A DNA stretch of 64,000 bases from positions 190,968,760 to 191,032,759 of the forward strand of contig CM069433.1 in the NCBI GenBank assembly GCA_035610365.1, given 5' to 3'. This stretch comes from Aquatica leii (taxonomy: Eukaryota; Arthropoda; Insecta; Coleoptera; Lampyridae). Shown piece after piece: positions 33,796 through 44,399 of this stretch; the first letter of the stretch is position 1; each line of letters opens with the position of its first letter. Below the pieces are notes generated by a model. That model did not search any database, had not been told where the DNA came from, and saw only the letters and a program-made list of their open reading frames with translations. A program made the position numbers and the translations under genes.

Positions 33796-35796
33796 GACCA
33801 TCATTCGTCGTCCTCACATATTATTGGAAAATGAGAGGTGATCACCATTAACAGTACGACTACAAACAGCGACGGGCGAAGAAATATCTACTTACGGACA
33901 ACTCAAAATAACTTTTGGTTTTGGAAATGGAGTACTCGATTATCAAGTATTGATAGCCGACATCAGGGAAGAAGTTATCCCGGAAATCTGCGTTATTAAG
34001 AAGTATGGGTTCTATTTGGATATTAAGAACGATGACCCGAAGATCGACAATAACGAAATTCCTTTTTATTCGTCAGAGAAGGCAGTCGTGCGAATATTAT
34101 TAAGTAAAGACGTGATTCTGCCTGAAAGGTCTGAAAGTGTGTTGATGGCATGCCTGGATGGAAATCTCTGGGAAGGCTACATTCGCGCGATGAAACCATA
34201 GCAGTGCGGCTTAGTTAAAAAATTGTTGCAGAACATTAATACAAGTGAAAAACACGATGCTAGCAAGGATCTTAAATGTCAACTCAGATCTATATACGTT
34301 GAAATAGAAGACGTGAATTCTAATGTAGATACGTCGCTGAAGAAATGCCCACAACATCTATTGGACATGCTTACCTACAAATGTTAAAACCTCAGCCAAG
34401 ACCAGCTGGCTAACGTTGATTCAGCAGTATTACGATGTATTCGCGCTGGATAGTTGTCCCAAAAGAAGAATTAACGTACTGAAGTATAAAATTAATACCA
34501 GAGATGCGCCGCCAATACGACTACATCCACGTCGACTTCCTTTGGCAACAATAGAAGAAGCTGAACAAATAATTATGGATATGGAGAGAGAAGGTGTGAT
34601 TGAACTTTCAAATAGCCCATTGGCGTCTCTAGTGATACTCGTAAAGAAGAAAGATGGATCAACCAGGTTTGAGTAGACTACAGACAGCTTAACAACGTTA
34701 CCAAAACAAAAACAGTTACATCCTAGTGGTTTTCCACCTTGGATTTAAAACGTTATTACTGGCAGGTAGAGATGAAACCTAAGAACCGTTAAAAAAACAG
34801 TTTTTACGATTGGAACTGGTTTGTGGCAGTTCACTGCGTTGTCCTTCGCCCTGTGTAGCGCTCCTGTAACGTTCGAGCGTTTGATAGAAACCATTCTGCG
34901 CGGACTGTCTTAGAAGACGTGCTTGATTTACCTAAACGAAGTGATCACGGTTGGAAGGAAAGAAAAACACTTGAACAGCTTGAAAAACTTCTAAAGACTA
35001 CGTGTGGCAACTTTCCAAAAAAGGGCCACGTATTTAAGAAGTAAGTGCAATATCTTGGCCACGTGTATCTAAAGATGGAATAAAGGTTGACCCAGACAAA
35101 ATCCGAGCAATGCAAACATGGTCAAACCAATCGACAAACATCAAGTCTGAAATTTTCTTAGGTTGTGCGCTTATTATAGACGATTTGTACCCAATATTGC
35201 CAAATATTTGACAAAACTAAGCGAAGAAAAATCATAATTTTAATAGAATGAAGACTGCGAAAACGCTTTCCATCAATTAAAACAGGTCCTAATCACTTTG
35301 TCGATTTTAAGTTACCGAAAACAACATGGAAAGTTTGTTTTGGATACCGACGCAAGTAAACTGGCCATAGGTGCAGTCCTTTCACAAGTGCAAGATGGAC
35401 AATAAAAAGTCATCGCGTGTTTTAGTCAAGTTTTGTCCAGACCAGAAAGGAATTATTGTGTGACTAGGAAAGAGCTGTTAGTAGTAGTAGTCAAGTTCAT
35501 AAAACACTTCTATAAATATTTGTATGAACGAAAATCTTTACTAAAGACGGGCCACGACGCTTTAAAATGGTTATTGCAGTTTCGTAACCGGGAAGGTCAA
35601 GTAGCAAAATGGATCAAAGACTGCAAGAGTATGACTATGACACAAAACACCGTGCTGGAAGCAGTCATCGGAACGCCGATGCCTTGTCCAGAAGACCATG
35701 TCCAGCAGACTGCGAACAATGTTCGTGACTTGAAGAAAAAGGCAAATGCCTTTGGAGAATTGCTGTAGTTGATGACAAGTGGGAACCTAAGCAGTT
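33796..35796 (+). mobile_element. Gypsy pol: protease C-part, RT and RNase H, degenerate
   Basis: The frame from 34,416 shows the RT entry: INTRDAPPIRLHPRRLPLAT, then MEREGVIELSNSPLASLVIL and VKKKDGSTRF. After several stops come LDLKRYYWQVEM (catalytic motif A) and LEQLEKLLKTTCGNFPKK. RNase H follows as FVLDTDASKLAIGAVLSQVQ (about 35,337) and RNYCVTRKELLVVVVKFIKHF. Many frame breaks occur and the YxDD motif is not readable. The coding sequence stops abruptly at 35,796, where an LTR element has inserted. Confidence 0.88.
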
Positions 35797-38121
35797 TGTT
35801 ACAAGCTTTAGGTCTTACGAACCTTGCACGGCCAACTCACACAGTCGGAGATAGGGGAGGTTCAAATGAATAATAATTAAGGGCGCCAGATCATTTATAA
35901 TTAACACTTCTGCCTCGATCAAGACAGACGGTCCAAACTTGTAACGAGTTTTTAGGTTCGTAATCCTTGTTACTCTGATGTTCGGGTAACCACAATAAAA
36001 GAGAAAAGTATGTTACCATAAAAGAAAGATTAACAGGTATAAAAAACTTTAATTTAGTAACGTAGATTATTAACAAGAGTATATTTTATTCTGAGTGCAT
36101 AAATGCCAGAAGTATCGGCAACACACAATACAAAAGTTGAATCGAAGTGAGTAGTGAAGAAAATTTCGTAGTAAATATTGTTTGTACACAGCATGCGATA
36201 CACACAAAATAATTAATAAAACTACCTTAACGGTAATAAAACAATGATAGTAATTATGGAATTAACACTAGCCAAAGTTCCGTGAGTGACTTTTCTGACA
36301 GCGATAAAATAATTAAATAAACTTACCCACAATCCAGTACCTACTTGGTCGAAGAAAACGTTTTCCCCGGTAAGTGAGCCTGGAATAAATTTGAGTAGCA
36401 AATCGTGCCAACACGATGATTCACGAAATCAAGATCTACAAAATTGTTAATTACTGCTAAAAGAAAGTACACATAACATAAACCGATTATCAAATGCTGT
36501 TGTACACATTCAATGAAAGTTGGTTTTGCAGGTGTTTGCCACATGAGTAGGATCTCGAAGAAAACTTTTTGTCTTCGGTTTTTTTAGTTTTAAACGTAGG
36601 CCTTATAGAGTTATACTCGTCCCATGAAGGTATTTACTGATAATAATCCCTTATTATTCTTTATTGAATAGAAACATGTGGCCAAAGTGTGGCGGAACGG
36701 CTATCAAGTTAAGAAGAAATTACAAAAGAATTCTAACAAAACGGATGTAAATATCTTACCCTGTGACGAATAAATTATTTTTAAAACGTAATGAAGTTAT
36801 AATTTGATTTCCATTACAGAGGATGTTATTTTCTTTAAGCGCAACAGGCCATTTTATGCAGCTGTCAGCTTAACGACTTCGTCGTAAAATGACAGTCACA
36901 AGAAAAGATCGGCAGAGGACGTCAAAACCGGAATCTAATTTTAACTCAATATACAGGGTATTACGTTATAAAAATTTTGCACGTAACAGAAATCCCCCTC
37001 AGCAAGATAAAAGCGTAGAGCGGGGATAACAAAACAAAAGCTAAAAGGATAGAACCCTAAAATCCAAAACCAACCCAATTCCAAGAAACCTAACCCCATG
37101 TAATCCCATCAGATTACCACAAATACAGAAGAGACAAAGGTTTTCCAGAATCTTAAGAATACCGACAACCAAAACTGTAACAGAAGCGCACGAAGCAAAT
37201 GGTATCTCCAAGAAACCAAGAGTAATTTGATCCAAAAGCAAAAAAGAATGCTAACACGGGTTACTAATTTCCGAAGCGCATAAAGCGATACCAAAAAGTA
37301 AGGTACAAACAATCAGTAACCCAATACAGTAAGGACGTAAGCATCAAAAGAATTCCAGAGAAAAGGAAAGAATATAGAAAAGGTAGAAGTTTAGACAAGC
37401 GTTCAGGACTAAGTAGCCTTAAAATCCTCTTAAACCCTAACCTTTTAATACAAAACCACCGTTGAAAATGGTCTCAAAATAAGTAACCTAAAATCCCAAG
37501 TACTAATAATCACCAAAACTAGAATTTGAAGAAAAGGAAAGAAAGAAGAAGAAAAAAGAGAACGCAAGAACTATCAATTGCTAAACGAACACTTGTTAAT
37601 AATCGATAACTGTACTGGACTATAAGAGTGTAGCTTATAAGCCGATAAACGGAATAGAATATCCCATGAAAAAAACAAAGAGAAAATTAGCAAGGATATC
37701 CTAAAAATGACTAACAACATCCAAAAAAGCCGAGCAAGCGGAAGTACATAAAGTACAGAAAACGGAGTTGTAGTCTGTCTCAAGTTTCAGACTTACACAG
37801 CAAAACGAATAACTTACTAAGCCCAATGTAGCAAAAGAGAGAATTAGCAAAAAAAAGGAAATAAAGAGAGAAGAGGATATGGTTGCAGTGAATCCCAGAA
37901 AAAAAAATACTAAGCTTAAGCAGAGAGAAAAACTTTAAAAGAAACCCAAAACAAAACCAGAAGAAAAAAAAAGAAAAAGAAGTATTCGCTTGCTAATTTA
38001 GCATCGTGAGTCAGTGACAGTGCCAGAAATGACAGTCACAAGAAAAGATCGGCAGAGGGCGTCAAAACCGGAATCTAATTTTAACTCAATATAATACGTT
38101 ATAAAAATTTTGCACGTAACA
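35797..38121 (+). mobile_element. LTR element nested in the gypsy pol gene
   Basis: The insertion starts TGTTACAAG and ends GCACGTAACA, flanked by the 4-base target duplication AGTT (35,793-35,796 and 38,122-38,125). Removing it and one AGTT restores the gypsy reading frame across the site. A 5' LTR spans 35,797-36,988 (1,192 bases, TG...CA). The terminal 94 bases recur at 38,028-38,121 as a truncated 3' LTR. Only an A/C-rich block lies between. A 4-base duplication is typical of Ty3/gypsy integrases. No protein domain remains, so the family is unknown. Confidence 0.85.
36989..38027 (+). repeat. A/C-rich internal block, copy C
   Basis: This begins directly after the LTR end with GAAATCCCCCTCAGCAAG and aligns with 7,725-8,600. 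Its right end carries TTAGCATCGTGAGTCAGTGACAG, matching copy A (about 835-860) in reverse. It has no convincing ORF. Because it starts at the LTR boundary, it is best read as the untranslated leader of that LTR family. Confidence 0.6.
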
Positions 38122-38595
38122 AGTTGCGTCGCGAACAAGAAAATGATCTTGAAATAAGACTACTCTTTAGCTGGAAAGGAAACGGCCAGCGACCAACCTG
38201 GGAAGAAGTGAGTGCTTTGGGAAGAAACAACAAAGCGTCTTCTTAAGCGATCCCTAGAGAACGTTGGTAGTGTCAAAGAACCAAGTGTTACAGGTGTTGA
38301 AGCATCTGCACATCGAGTTCGAGAAAGATTTTATTGGGTGAACTGCAAAGAGGATGTCATCAAGTAGTGCCGGAATTGCACGCTCTGTGCATCAGGAAAT
38401 GGTTCAGCGAGAAAACGCAAAGCCCTGATGAAGCAATATAACGTGAGAAGCCCTTTAGAAAGAGTAGAGATTGACATCGCAAAACCGTTCCCAGAATCTG
38501 ATTCTGGAAACAAATACATCCAAGTGGCAAAAACAACAAAATCAAAAACATCGAGAAGACAGTTCGATTCAGTGATTACAGTATGATTTTTATAG
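38122..38595 (+). mobile_element. Gypsy pol continuation: integrase N-terminal part
   Basis: The plus frame reads LRREQENDLEIRLLFSWKGN, continuing the gypsy polyprotein interrupted at 35,796. It then carries the H2C2 zinc finger (HRVRERFYWVNCKEDV, then CRNCTLCASG) and RSPLERVEIDIAKPFPESDS at the start of the integrase core (first catalytic Asp present). The coding ends near 38,590. A stop interrupts the zinc finger. Confidence 0.88.
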
Positions 38596-38920
38596 ACATC
38601 AAATTTATAATGCTTTTTATGGAAACGCATTCTTAAATAGTGGCGAAAAATGTAGAATTCTGATTTTATATTATTAGATTTTTAGTTAAAAAATAAGAAT
38701 CCATAAAAAAACGTTTAAAACGTTATATACTCTCAGTTAGGTATTTACATAATTATTCCATGTTATTTTTATACACTGAAAAAAATGTTATTAATGACTT
38801 AATGAGTAATGACTAAAGAAGCTTTTTTTGTTGTTTTTTTTAATATTACTAGTGGGTTTATTAAGACAAAATTACACTTAAAAATCATATGAAAGGAACA
38901 TTTTGATGACCTCTCATAAG
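38596..38920. other. AT-rich interval, no recognised gene
   Basis: No coding or repeat match was seen between the end of the gypsy integrase and the candidate Tm1 first exon. Confidence 0.3.
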
Positions 38921-38929
38921 AGGATCGTA

Positions 38930-39066
38930 CATCCCGAATTACCAGGACTATTTTCAGTGGGGAAAATTTGGAGGGGTTAAGACCTGGTAAGGAGCGTTCT
39001 GCGTAAGCTGATAGCGCACCTAGTACTTAGTCGCCCTGAGACCGTGTGTCTATTGCCGTGCTCAAT
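38930..39066 (+). other. Tm1: Candidate Tm1 non-coding first exon
   Basis: A CpG-containing, more balanced segment ends in a strong donor, CTCAAT|GTAAGTAC at 39,066/39,067. The Tm1 start codon region at 40,685 is preceded by the acceptor-like TTTTGTTTTAG (40,631-40,641), so a 5' UTR intron of about 1.6 kb is plausible. The 5' end of the exon is a guess. Confidence 0.4.
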
Positions 39067-40641
39067 GTAAGTACCCTTTTTCATTAAATTTTCTTATTTT
39101 CTTTTCATTTTTTATCTAAATGTTTTTACAATTTTTAAAATTTCATTGAAATTATTTTTGAAAAAAAAAGTTTTAATTGAATTATAAAATTAATTGGCGT
39201 TTATCCAAAAGAGAAAAAAAATGCGGAAAAATTGTCGTAATCGTAATTGCAAATGAATGAAGATTGCACGAGTTAAAAATAAACCGATGTAACGAAATCG
39301 GCTTCACGCAAGTTCAATTTTATTTCCAGTTGTGGAATTTCAAAACATTTGTCTACCCACCTTAATTCTAAATTTAAATACATCGTAATGTATCCATTAA
39401 TTTAAAAACGGGATATTCTCCCGATTACTTGAGTTATCTCAAATTTTAATGACTCGTATCGGTCGAGTTTAAGATTAAGAAAAATTACCGTTTCGGGTGT
39501 AATTAAGTAACCTACGCGACAAAGGAAAATTCGGGATTATTAAATAATATTCTTAGGTGAAAGTTACTTTTTTATTAACGTTTTTATATCAAAATCGTAG
39601 TTTGAAAATTAAATTTTATTTTTAGCACCGCGCCATTTTTTTTTGCATGTACCAATAAAAAATGGAAGTGGAGCGGTCAATAAAGAAAAAGTATTACGGC
39701 ATTCTTCGACGTTTAAGGTTAAGATTATTGTTTGTGATATTTACTTAATACGTGTTTACACTAATGTATAAACAATTTAAAACTGGTATGGTATCACGAA
39801 TTCATGTCATTGTCGTTCTTTTTTTTATCACCATTGGTGATTCTTCGACGGTGTGTCACACGTGACTCAATTGTAAATTCCGTAAAGGAACGTTTTTTGT
39901 ACTTCTTCAAATAACAATTTCTTATTTTCTCTTTTTTAAATTATATGTAAACGGCTCAAATATCCACAAATATATTTTTAGTTCTGGTTTCAAATTTGGT
40001 TCAATAAAAACAAATGCAGAAACTTTCAAAAACAATTGGTGTTATAATTTTTTAAGAGCATGTAACGCCTCAAATTTTTTTTTGGGGGGATTAAAATGAT
40101 TAATGAGATCAAAAACAAAAAAATAATATAATTGATTACAAATTCATAAAATTTTTTAAGGGCGTATAACGTTTCTCCTATAGTTTTTTTTTTAATTTAT
40201 AGACTTTTACTACGCAAACCGAAAGCACTTTCCATGCAATTTTCTTTATGTTGAGTAATCGAGCAATGTTGTTACAAAGTTGTTCTTGTTTTCTTTGCGT
40301 AGTGACGTCATTTGCACCACTTAAACTATTATTGATTATTTGAAGCATGACGAATGCCTTCATTAATCTAATGCCAAAGTTTTTATGCTCAATTTCAAAA
40401 ACTTTTTCGAAAAAACTATGTCACCGTTGTTTTTCTAGTTTATTTTAACTGTTCCATTTTATCTAATGTCCTAATTCTTGTTTGTTATCGAAGTTGTATC
40501 ATTCGGTCTTAAGACATCATCTGCAATAGTTGTATTTTCTAAATTTTTTAAAATGTTGTGGATGTTAGTTTGCAAATTCAAGGTTAATCTCTTAAGACTA
40601 ATTCTTCAATAAAGTTTTTTACAATATTATTTTTGTTTTAG
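39067..40641. other. Presumed Tm1 5' UTR intron
   Basis: AT-rich, without coding similarity. The minus ORF at 40,178-40,363 has no motif. Confidence 0.35.
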
Positions 40642-40684
40642 TTTTCTTTTCGTACGGTAAACAAGAACAAAAACAGCCGCCACC

Positions 40685-40798
40685 ATGGACGCGATCAAGA
40701 AGAAAATGCAAGGAATGAAACTCGAAAAGGAGAATGCATTGGAACGTGCGGCTCACAACGAGCAAATGGCAAAAGATGCCAATTTGCGCGCAGAAAAG
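40685..40798 (+). CDS. Tm1: Tm1 coding exon 1 (canonical long isoform)
   Basis: GCCGCCACCATGG is a near-ideal translation start. The 38-residue exon encodes [20 protein letters not shown]...NLRAEK, the conserved tropomyosin N-terminus needed for end-to-end polymerisation on actin. It ends in AAG|GTACCC in phase 0 and has exactly the length of the matching Tm2 exon. It is divergently placed relative to Tm2, 28.6 kb away, with the space between filled largely by transposons. Confidence 0.95.
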
Positions 40799-40848
40799 GT
40801 ACCCTTTTTTTAAATAATCGATTTTTTTCTAATTACGTTTCTTCTTAG

Positions 40849-40974
40849 GCGGAAGAAGAAGCTCGCGCCCTACAAAAAAAGATCCAAACTATTGAAAATG
40901 AATTAGATCAAACCCAAGAACAATTGACACAGATCAATACTAAACTCGAAGAAAAGGAAAAGGCTCTTCAAACG
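40849..40974 (+). CDS. Tm1: Tm1 coding exon 2
   Basis: CTTCTTAG|GCG opens and ACG|GTGAGT closes 42 codons ([20 protein letters not shown] ... EKEKALQT), a perfect heptad coiled coil. Exons 1 and 2 give residues 1-80, the classic boundary before AESEV in arthropod Tm1. The next exon was not found within the window, so either the following intron is over 23 kb or the exon lies beyond the right edge. Confidence 0.95.
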
Positions 40975-41285
40975 GTGAGTACTTTTGTTTATAAATTTTA
41001 TTTCTACTGTAAAAAACGAACTTGAACGAAACGCGTTCGGCGCCGTTTTAAAATTACGCAATTTATTTAAGAATCGCTGAAAGTTATTTTAATCAAAGTA
41101 ACCTTTGAAGTTTCTTAATTGTTTAATTGATTAATTCCGACGATTTGTTTTGTTCGAATTTGCTAATTTTTCGAAAGTGGAAAAGTCGTCATTGCGACTT
41201 TTAAGAAATTACATTATTTCTGTTTCTATTTGAAAAGTTTACGAAATGAAACGTGTTATATTTTAGTTTTTATGTGGATCGTAAT

Positions 41286-41295
41286 CTAAAAATAG
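41286..41295 (+). promoter_or_regulatory. Perfect MEF2-type site
   Basis: CTAAAAATAG matches the MEF2 consensus YTAWWWWTAR exactly, 312 bases downstream of Tm1 exon 2 and upstream of the atypical head exon. Drosophila tropomyosin muscle enhancers use MEF2 sites in early introns. Confidence 0.5.
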
Positions 41296-41459
41296 TATCC
41301 CTGGGGGGCTGCCAAATATGGAGTGCCTCTAAGCTTAGTGTTGGTTCATAATGGCGTGAGTTATCCCGTGACGTAAAAACACAAATGGCGTCGAAAATTA
41401 ATTATTTTTTTTTAAATGCACAATGTAATAACGTGATTCTTTGGTTGCCTGTAATTAAG

Positions 41460-41603
41460 GCGCGACTATTACACGATTACGTGAGCACGTGGGTAGAATG
41501 ATCGGCTAATTTCACGAACACGTTAGTTCACAGTCCGGAATATTTCGTCAGTTTAGCCAATATGGCTACTTCATCAAATATGTGTTCGTTTCGTCTCTGA
41601 AAA
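41460..41603 (+). promoter_or_regulatory. Candidate internal promoter and uORF for the atypical tropomyosin exon
   Basis: An initiator-like TCAGTTTA lies near 41,548, with an E-box (CACGTG) about 60 bases upstream. A short upstream ORF at 41,562-41,600 encodes 12 residues (MATSSNMCSFRL) in a strong start context (A at -3, G at +4) and stops three bases before the main ATG at 41,604. This could repress the head isoform if the transcript includes it. Confidence 0.45.
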
Positions 41604-42248
41604 ATGTCCCAAAGAGGCGGCCCGGGGAGTACGAAAAAAAGAGGTCATCAACATCACCCCCGTAACAATGGAGCACGCAGAAGAGCCGCCCTGGAAACGT
41701 CAATTTTTAAAAGCGAGGAGTCTGTCGCACCACAACAAACCCTCGAGGCTTCAAAGTTGACACAACCCCCTGTTGTAGTACCTGTGATATCTAGTGCCTC
41801 GAATAATAATAAAAAAGATTTAATTGTCAATGATGACCAAGTCAAAAGTGATATTATAGATCTAACTAACTGTGATGACGAAGAATTAGATAGTAAACAA
41901 AGTAATTTAAAGTTAGATGTAATTAAAAAAGACTATGGGGTTGGTAAAGTACCATCTAGAAATAGTAGTTTTGGGGATATGTCGATGGTGGTTCGTCCAG
42001 CGGCCGAAGGATCCAGTCAAAGCGACCAAGAAGCCGAAGACGCAGAAGCTGAAGAGTTATCCCGTTTGCGCTGTACGTCCGAAAGGGCTGAAGTCGTTGC
42101 CGAAAGAGAAACAAGACGAAAAAATAGAAGATGCGCCGATTATCCTGGTCTCGCCTTTGGTAGTTCCATCTTCAGTTCAGACACTTTAATGAAGTTTTCC
42201 ATAATACGTAACGAGCTGCACAATATCATGAATACACAACTCAAAAGG
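41604..42248 (+). CDS. Tm1: Atypical tropomyosin (Tm1-I/C-like) head exon
   Basis: A single open exon of 215 codons ends QLKR at 42,248 with donor AGG|GTACGT in phase 0, the same phase as exon 2. It can therefore splice to the same downstream Tm1 exon. Residues 1-60 are basic and low in complexity. Residues 84-88 (IIDLT) followed by DDEELD resemble a SUMO-interaction motif. Residues 135-152 are acidic. Residues 180-215, from YPGLAFGSSIFSSDT to the QLKR end, match the conserved end of the arthropod atypical head. In Drosophila, the Tm1-I/C isoform replaces residues 1-80 with such a head and recruits kinesin-1 heavy chain to oskar mRNA. The assignment rests on recalled family similarity. Confidence 0.78.
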
Positions 42249-43227
42249 GTACGTTATTTGCGAAATTACGCATTATAAATAGACCCCGTAGATACGTGAC
42301 GTATTTTTAATTACCGCGTATTGTTAAGCGATTTCTTTGAACCGCTGACCTGGTTCCACTCCAGGTCATTTTCAAGTCTAAACACATTTTAATTAGCATT
42401 AATTAGCACATTACAATTTAATTACGATACTAAAAAATAATTGTTTTCTACTCTGAAAATTTTTAACGTACGTTAATTCGTAAACAGAAAGAATTGATTT
42501 GAAATTACTGTAGCGTTGAAACCGATTATTTTTCCTTTCAGAAATTTATCTAAATTCAATTTAAAAAAAAGTAAAAAAAAACTAATTTGAAACGTGTTGC
42601 TTTATAAACGGCCATCTATAGTTGGCTGATAAATATTGCGATTTGTAGATATCTACTTTATCGTTCGCCATGTTGCCAAATTTACAATTTATTTGATTTA
42701 CTACTTTAGGGCAGCACGAATTTTTCTTCGATTATTCAGTTAGGGCTATTTATACTTTACTATATTTTATATAGGTCAAACATCTGTTCCCGTCTACGCA
42801 CAGAAAAAAATATTTAGAACGTGTTTACCTTTTTCTAATCCTCTAATGTATGTGATAACGTTAATCAGTTATTTACGGTTTTGTCAATAAAGTGGTTTAT
42901 CAAGGCAAACAAAGCGATAATATAATCGGTGCTGATTTAAAAGTACTTGATCAACACTAAACTTGGAATGCTGTATTTTATATTTTGTGCTTACTAAGCT
43001 TTACATTTTTTCTGTCATTTTTTTCAAAAAATTACTGAAAAATACGTATTTTCGTTTAGTTTATTGTTCGTCTAAGATTCTATCGTTGATTCTATTCAAA
43101 TTAATAGAACCAGCAAAACAGAATAGAAAATGATACTATGAACTTGCATCCTTTTTTTTTTTGGGTATTTAACTTTTCTTTTTTTTTCTTTTTTTTTTCT
43201 TATACTTGTAAAGAAAACCACCTTATC
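42249..43227. other. Tm1 intron, no recognised element
   Basis: AT-rich DNA following the head-exon donor. The next Tm1 exon is not present and no TE coding was read. Confidence 0.4.
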
Positions 43228-43560
43228 CATGTACAAAGCTCATGGGATACATCGGGTCTAAAGTTTTTTTTTTTTGACAATTGTCTAGTTGCGAGATTTT
43301 GTGAAAAATTAATTCTAGATATAAGTTGTTAAATGTTGTTTTCTTTAATTTTTAGGTGGGTTTTTTGTTGTTGATATAAAATGAATTTGTTGAATAAAAA
43401 CTTTAATTTTTAGAGAAAAGCAATTAAGTCTTTGATTGTAAACGATAAAAATAACATTATAAAAGAACATTCTTTTCAAATATTTCACGAAACATGGAAA
43501 ATTCAGATTTGATTTTGTTGTGAAACCAACAACAGATGGAAAATCAAACACCATATGCAT
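43228..43560 (+). repeat. Dispersed repeat, copy 1 (with 51,291-51,510)
   Basis: From ACAAAGCTCATGGGATACAT to AAAAATAACATTATA this matches 51,291-51,510 with small indels. Both contain a long T run followed by GACA, and GAGTTTTTTGTTGTTGATAT or its near-equivalent. No ORF is seen. In the other copy, gypsy RNase H coding directly abuts it. Confidence 0.7.
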
Positions 43561-43594
43561 AAACTCGAGGGGTGGTTAACTTCTCCAAAATGAG

Positions 43595-43890
43595 TACACA
43601 GATTTGAAATCTTTACAGATTTTTGGGGATTTTTAGGATTTCAAAGGGTTTTTAAACATTTTTGAAAATTTTTAAAGATTTTGGGGATTTCTGAAAATCT
43701 TTGTAGATTTTTGGGGATTCTTGAATATGTTTGAAAATTTTTAGAAATCTACAAGGATTTTCAGGAATTTTTTGCGATTTTAAAAAATCTTTAAAGATTT
43801 TTGAATATTTTTATGTTCTGAAAGGAATTTTTTTAAAAGTTACAGGAGATTTGGCGGGAATTTAAGTGGCTTTAAGAGACTTTTTTATAT
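43595..43890 (+). repeat. Degenerate minisatellite (AGATTTTTGGGGATTTTT-like)
   Basis: Successive units of about 18-22 bases share GATTTTTGGGGATT or GATTTTGGGGATTT. A related array lies at 50,960-51,120. Both adjoin copies of GGGGTGGTTAA or its reverse (43,568; 51,140), so the arrays seem to be part of one larger repeat in opposite orientation. Confidence 0.55.
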
Positions 43891-44179
43891 TTAAAAGCTG
43901 GTTGCCCTATTTTTGACAACCCTTAACAAAAGGTTTTTTTTTGTTTTGGAGTGCAATTGGGTTAACAGATAACTGAACTGTAAATCTAATTTTAAATGGG
44001 GCTTTCTACATACATAATTGTCAATTGTTTGTTGAACGTTTATGTCCTGCGTTATTTAAAAAAAATAATTATTGACCATTTTATGTTTAATGTATTATTT
44101 ATTATTTAGTAAACACAATCTCGTAAAGTTGCCTATGTCCTGAGTCGGTGGATTGATCCACTTGATTTTATTCTTTGGC

Positions 44180-44210
44180 CTGATGAAGTGCTCGCTTTTA
44201 GGACGAAACG
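44180..44210 (+). other. Hammerhead-like motif
   Basis: CTGATGA at 44,180-44,186, then GTGCT-loop-AGGAC (one mismatch in the stem), then GAAACG at 44,205-44,210. This is the arrangement of the hammerhead catalytic core. It probably marks the end of a Penelope-like element whose coding part is gone. Confidence 0.45.
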
Positions 44211-44399
44211 TTGCCACAAAAATAAATTAAAGTGGTTTTACATGCCCCTCCTAAACGAAGAATTCCATAATATTCTCTCTTTTATTAGGACATAAGTACA
44301 TAACTTGTTACCTTGGCAAATTGAAACATTTACTATTTGAAGAACGATTTCTGTAAAGTAATGTAGTTCATTGAAAATAGAAATTTCAATTAAATTAGG

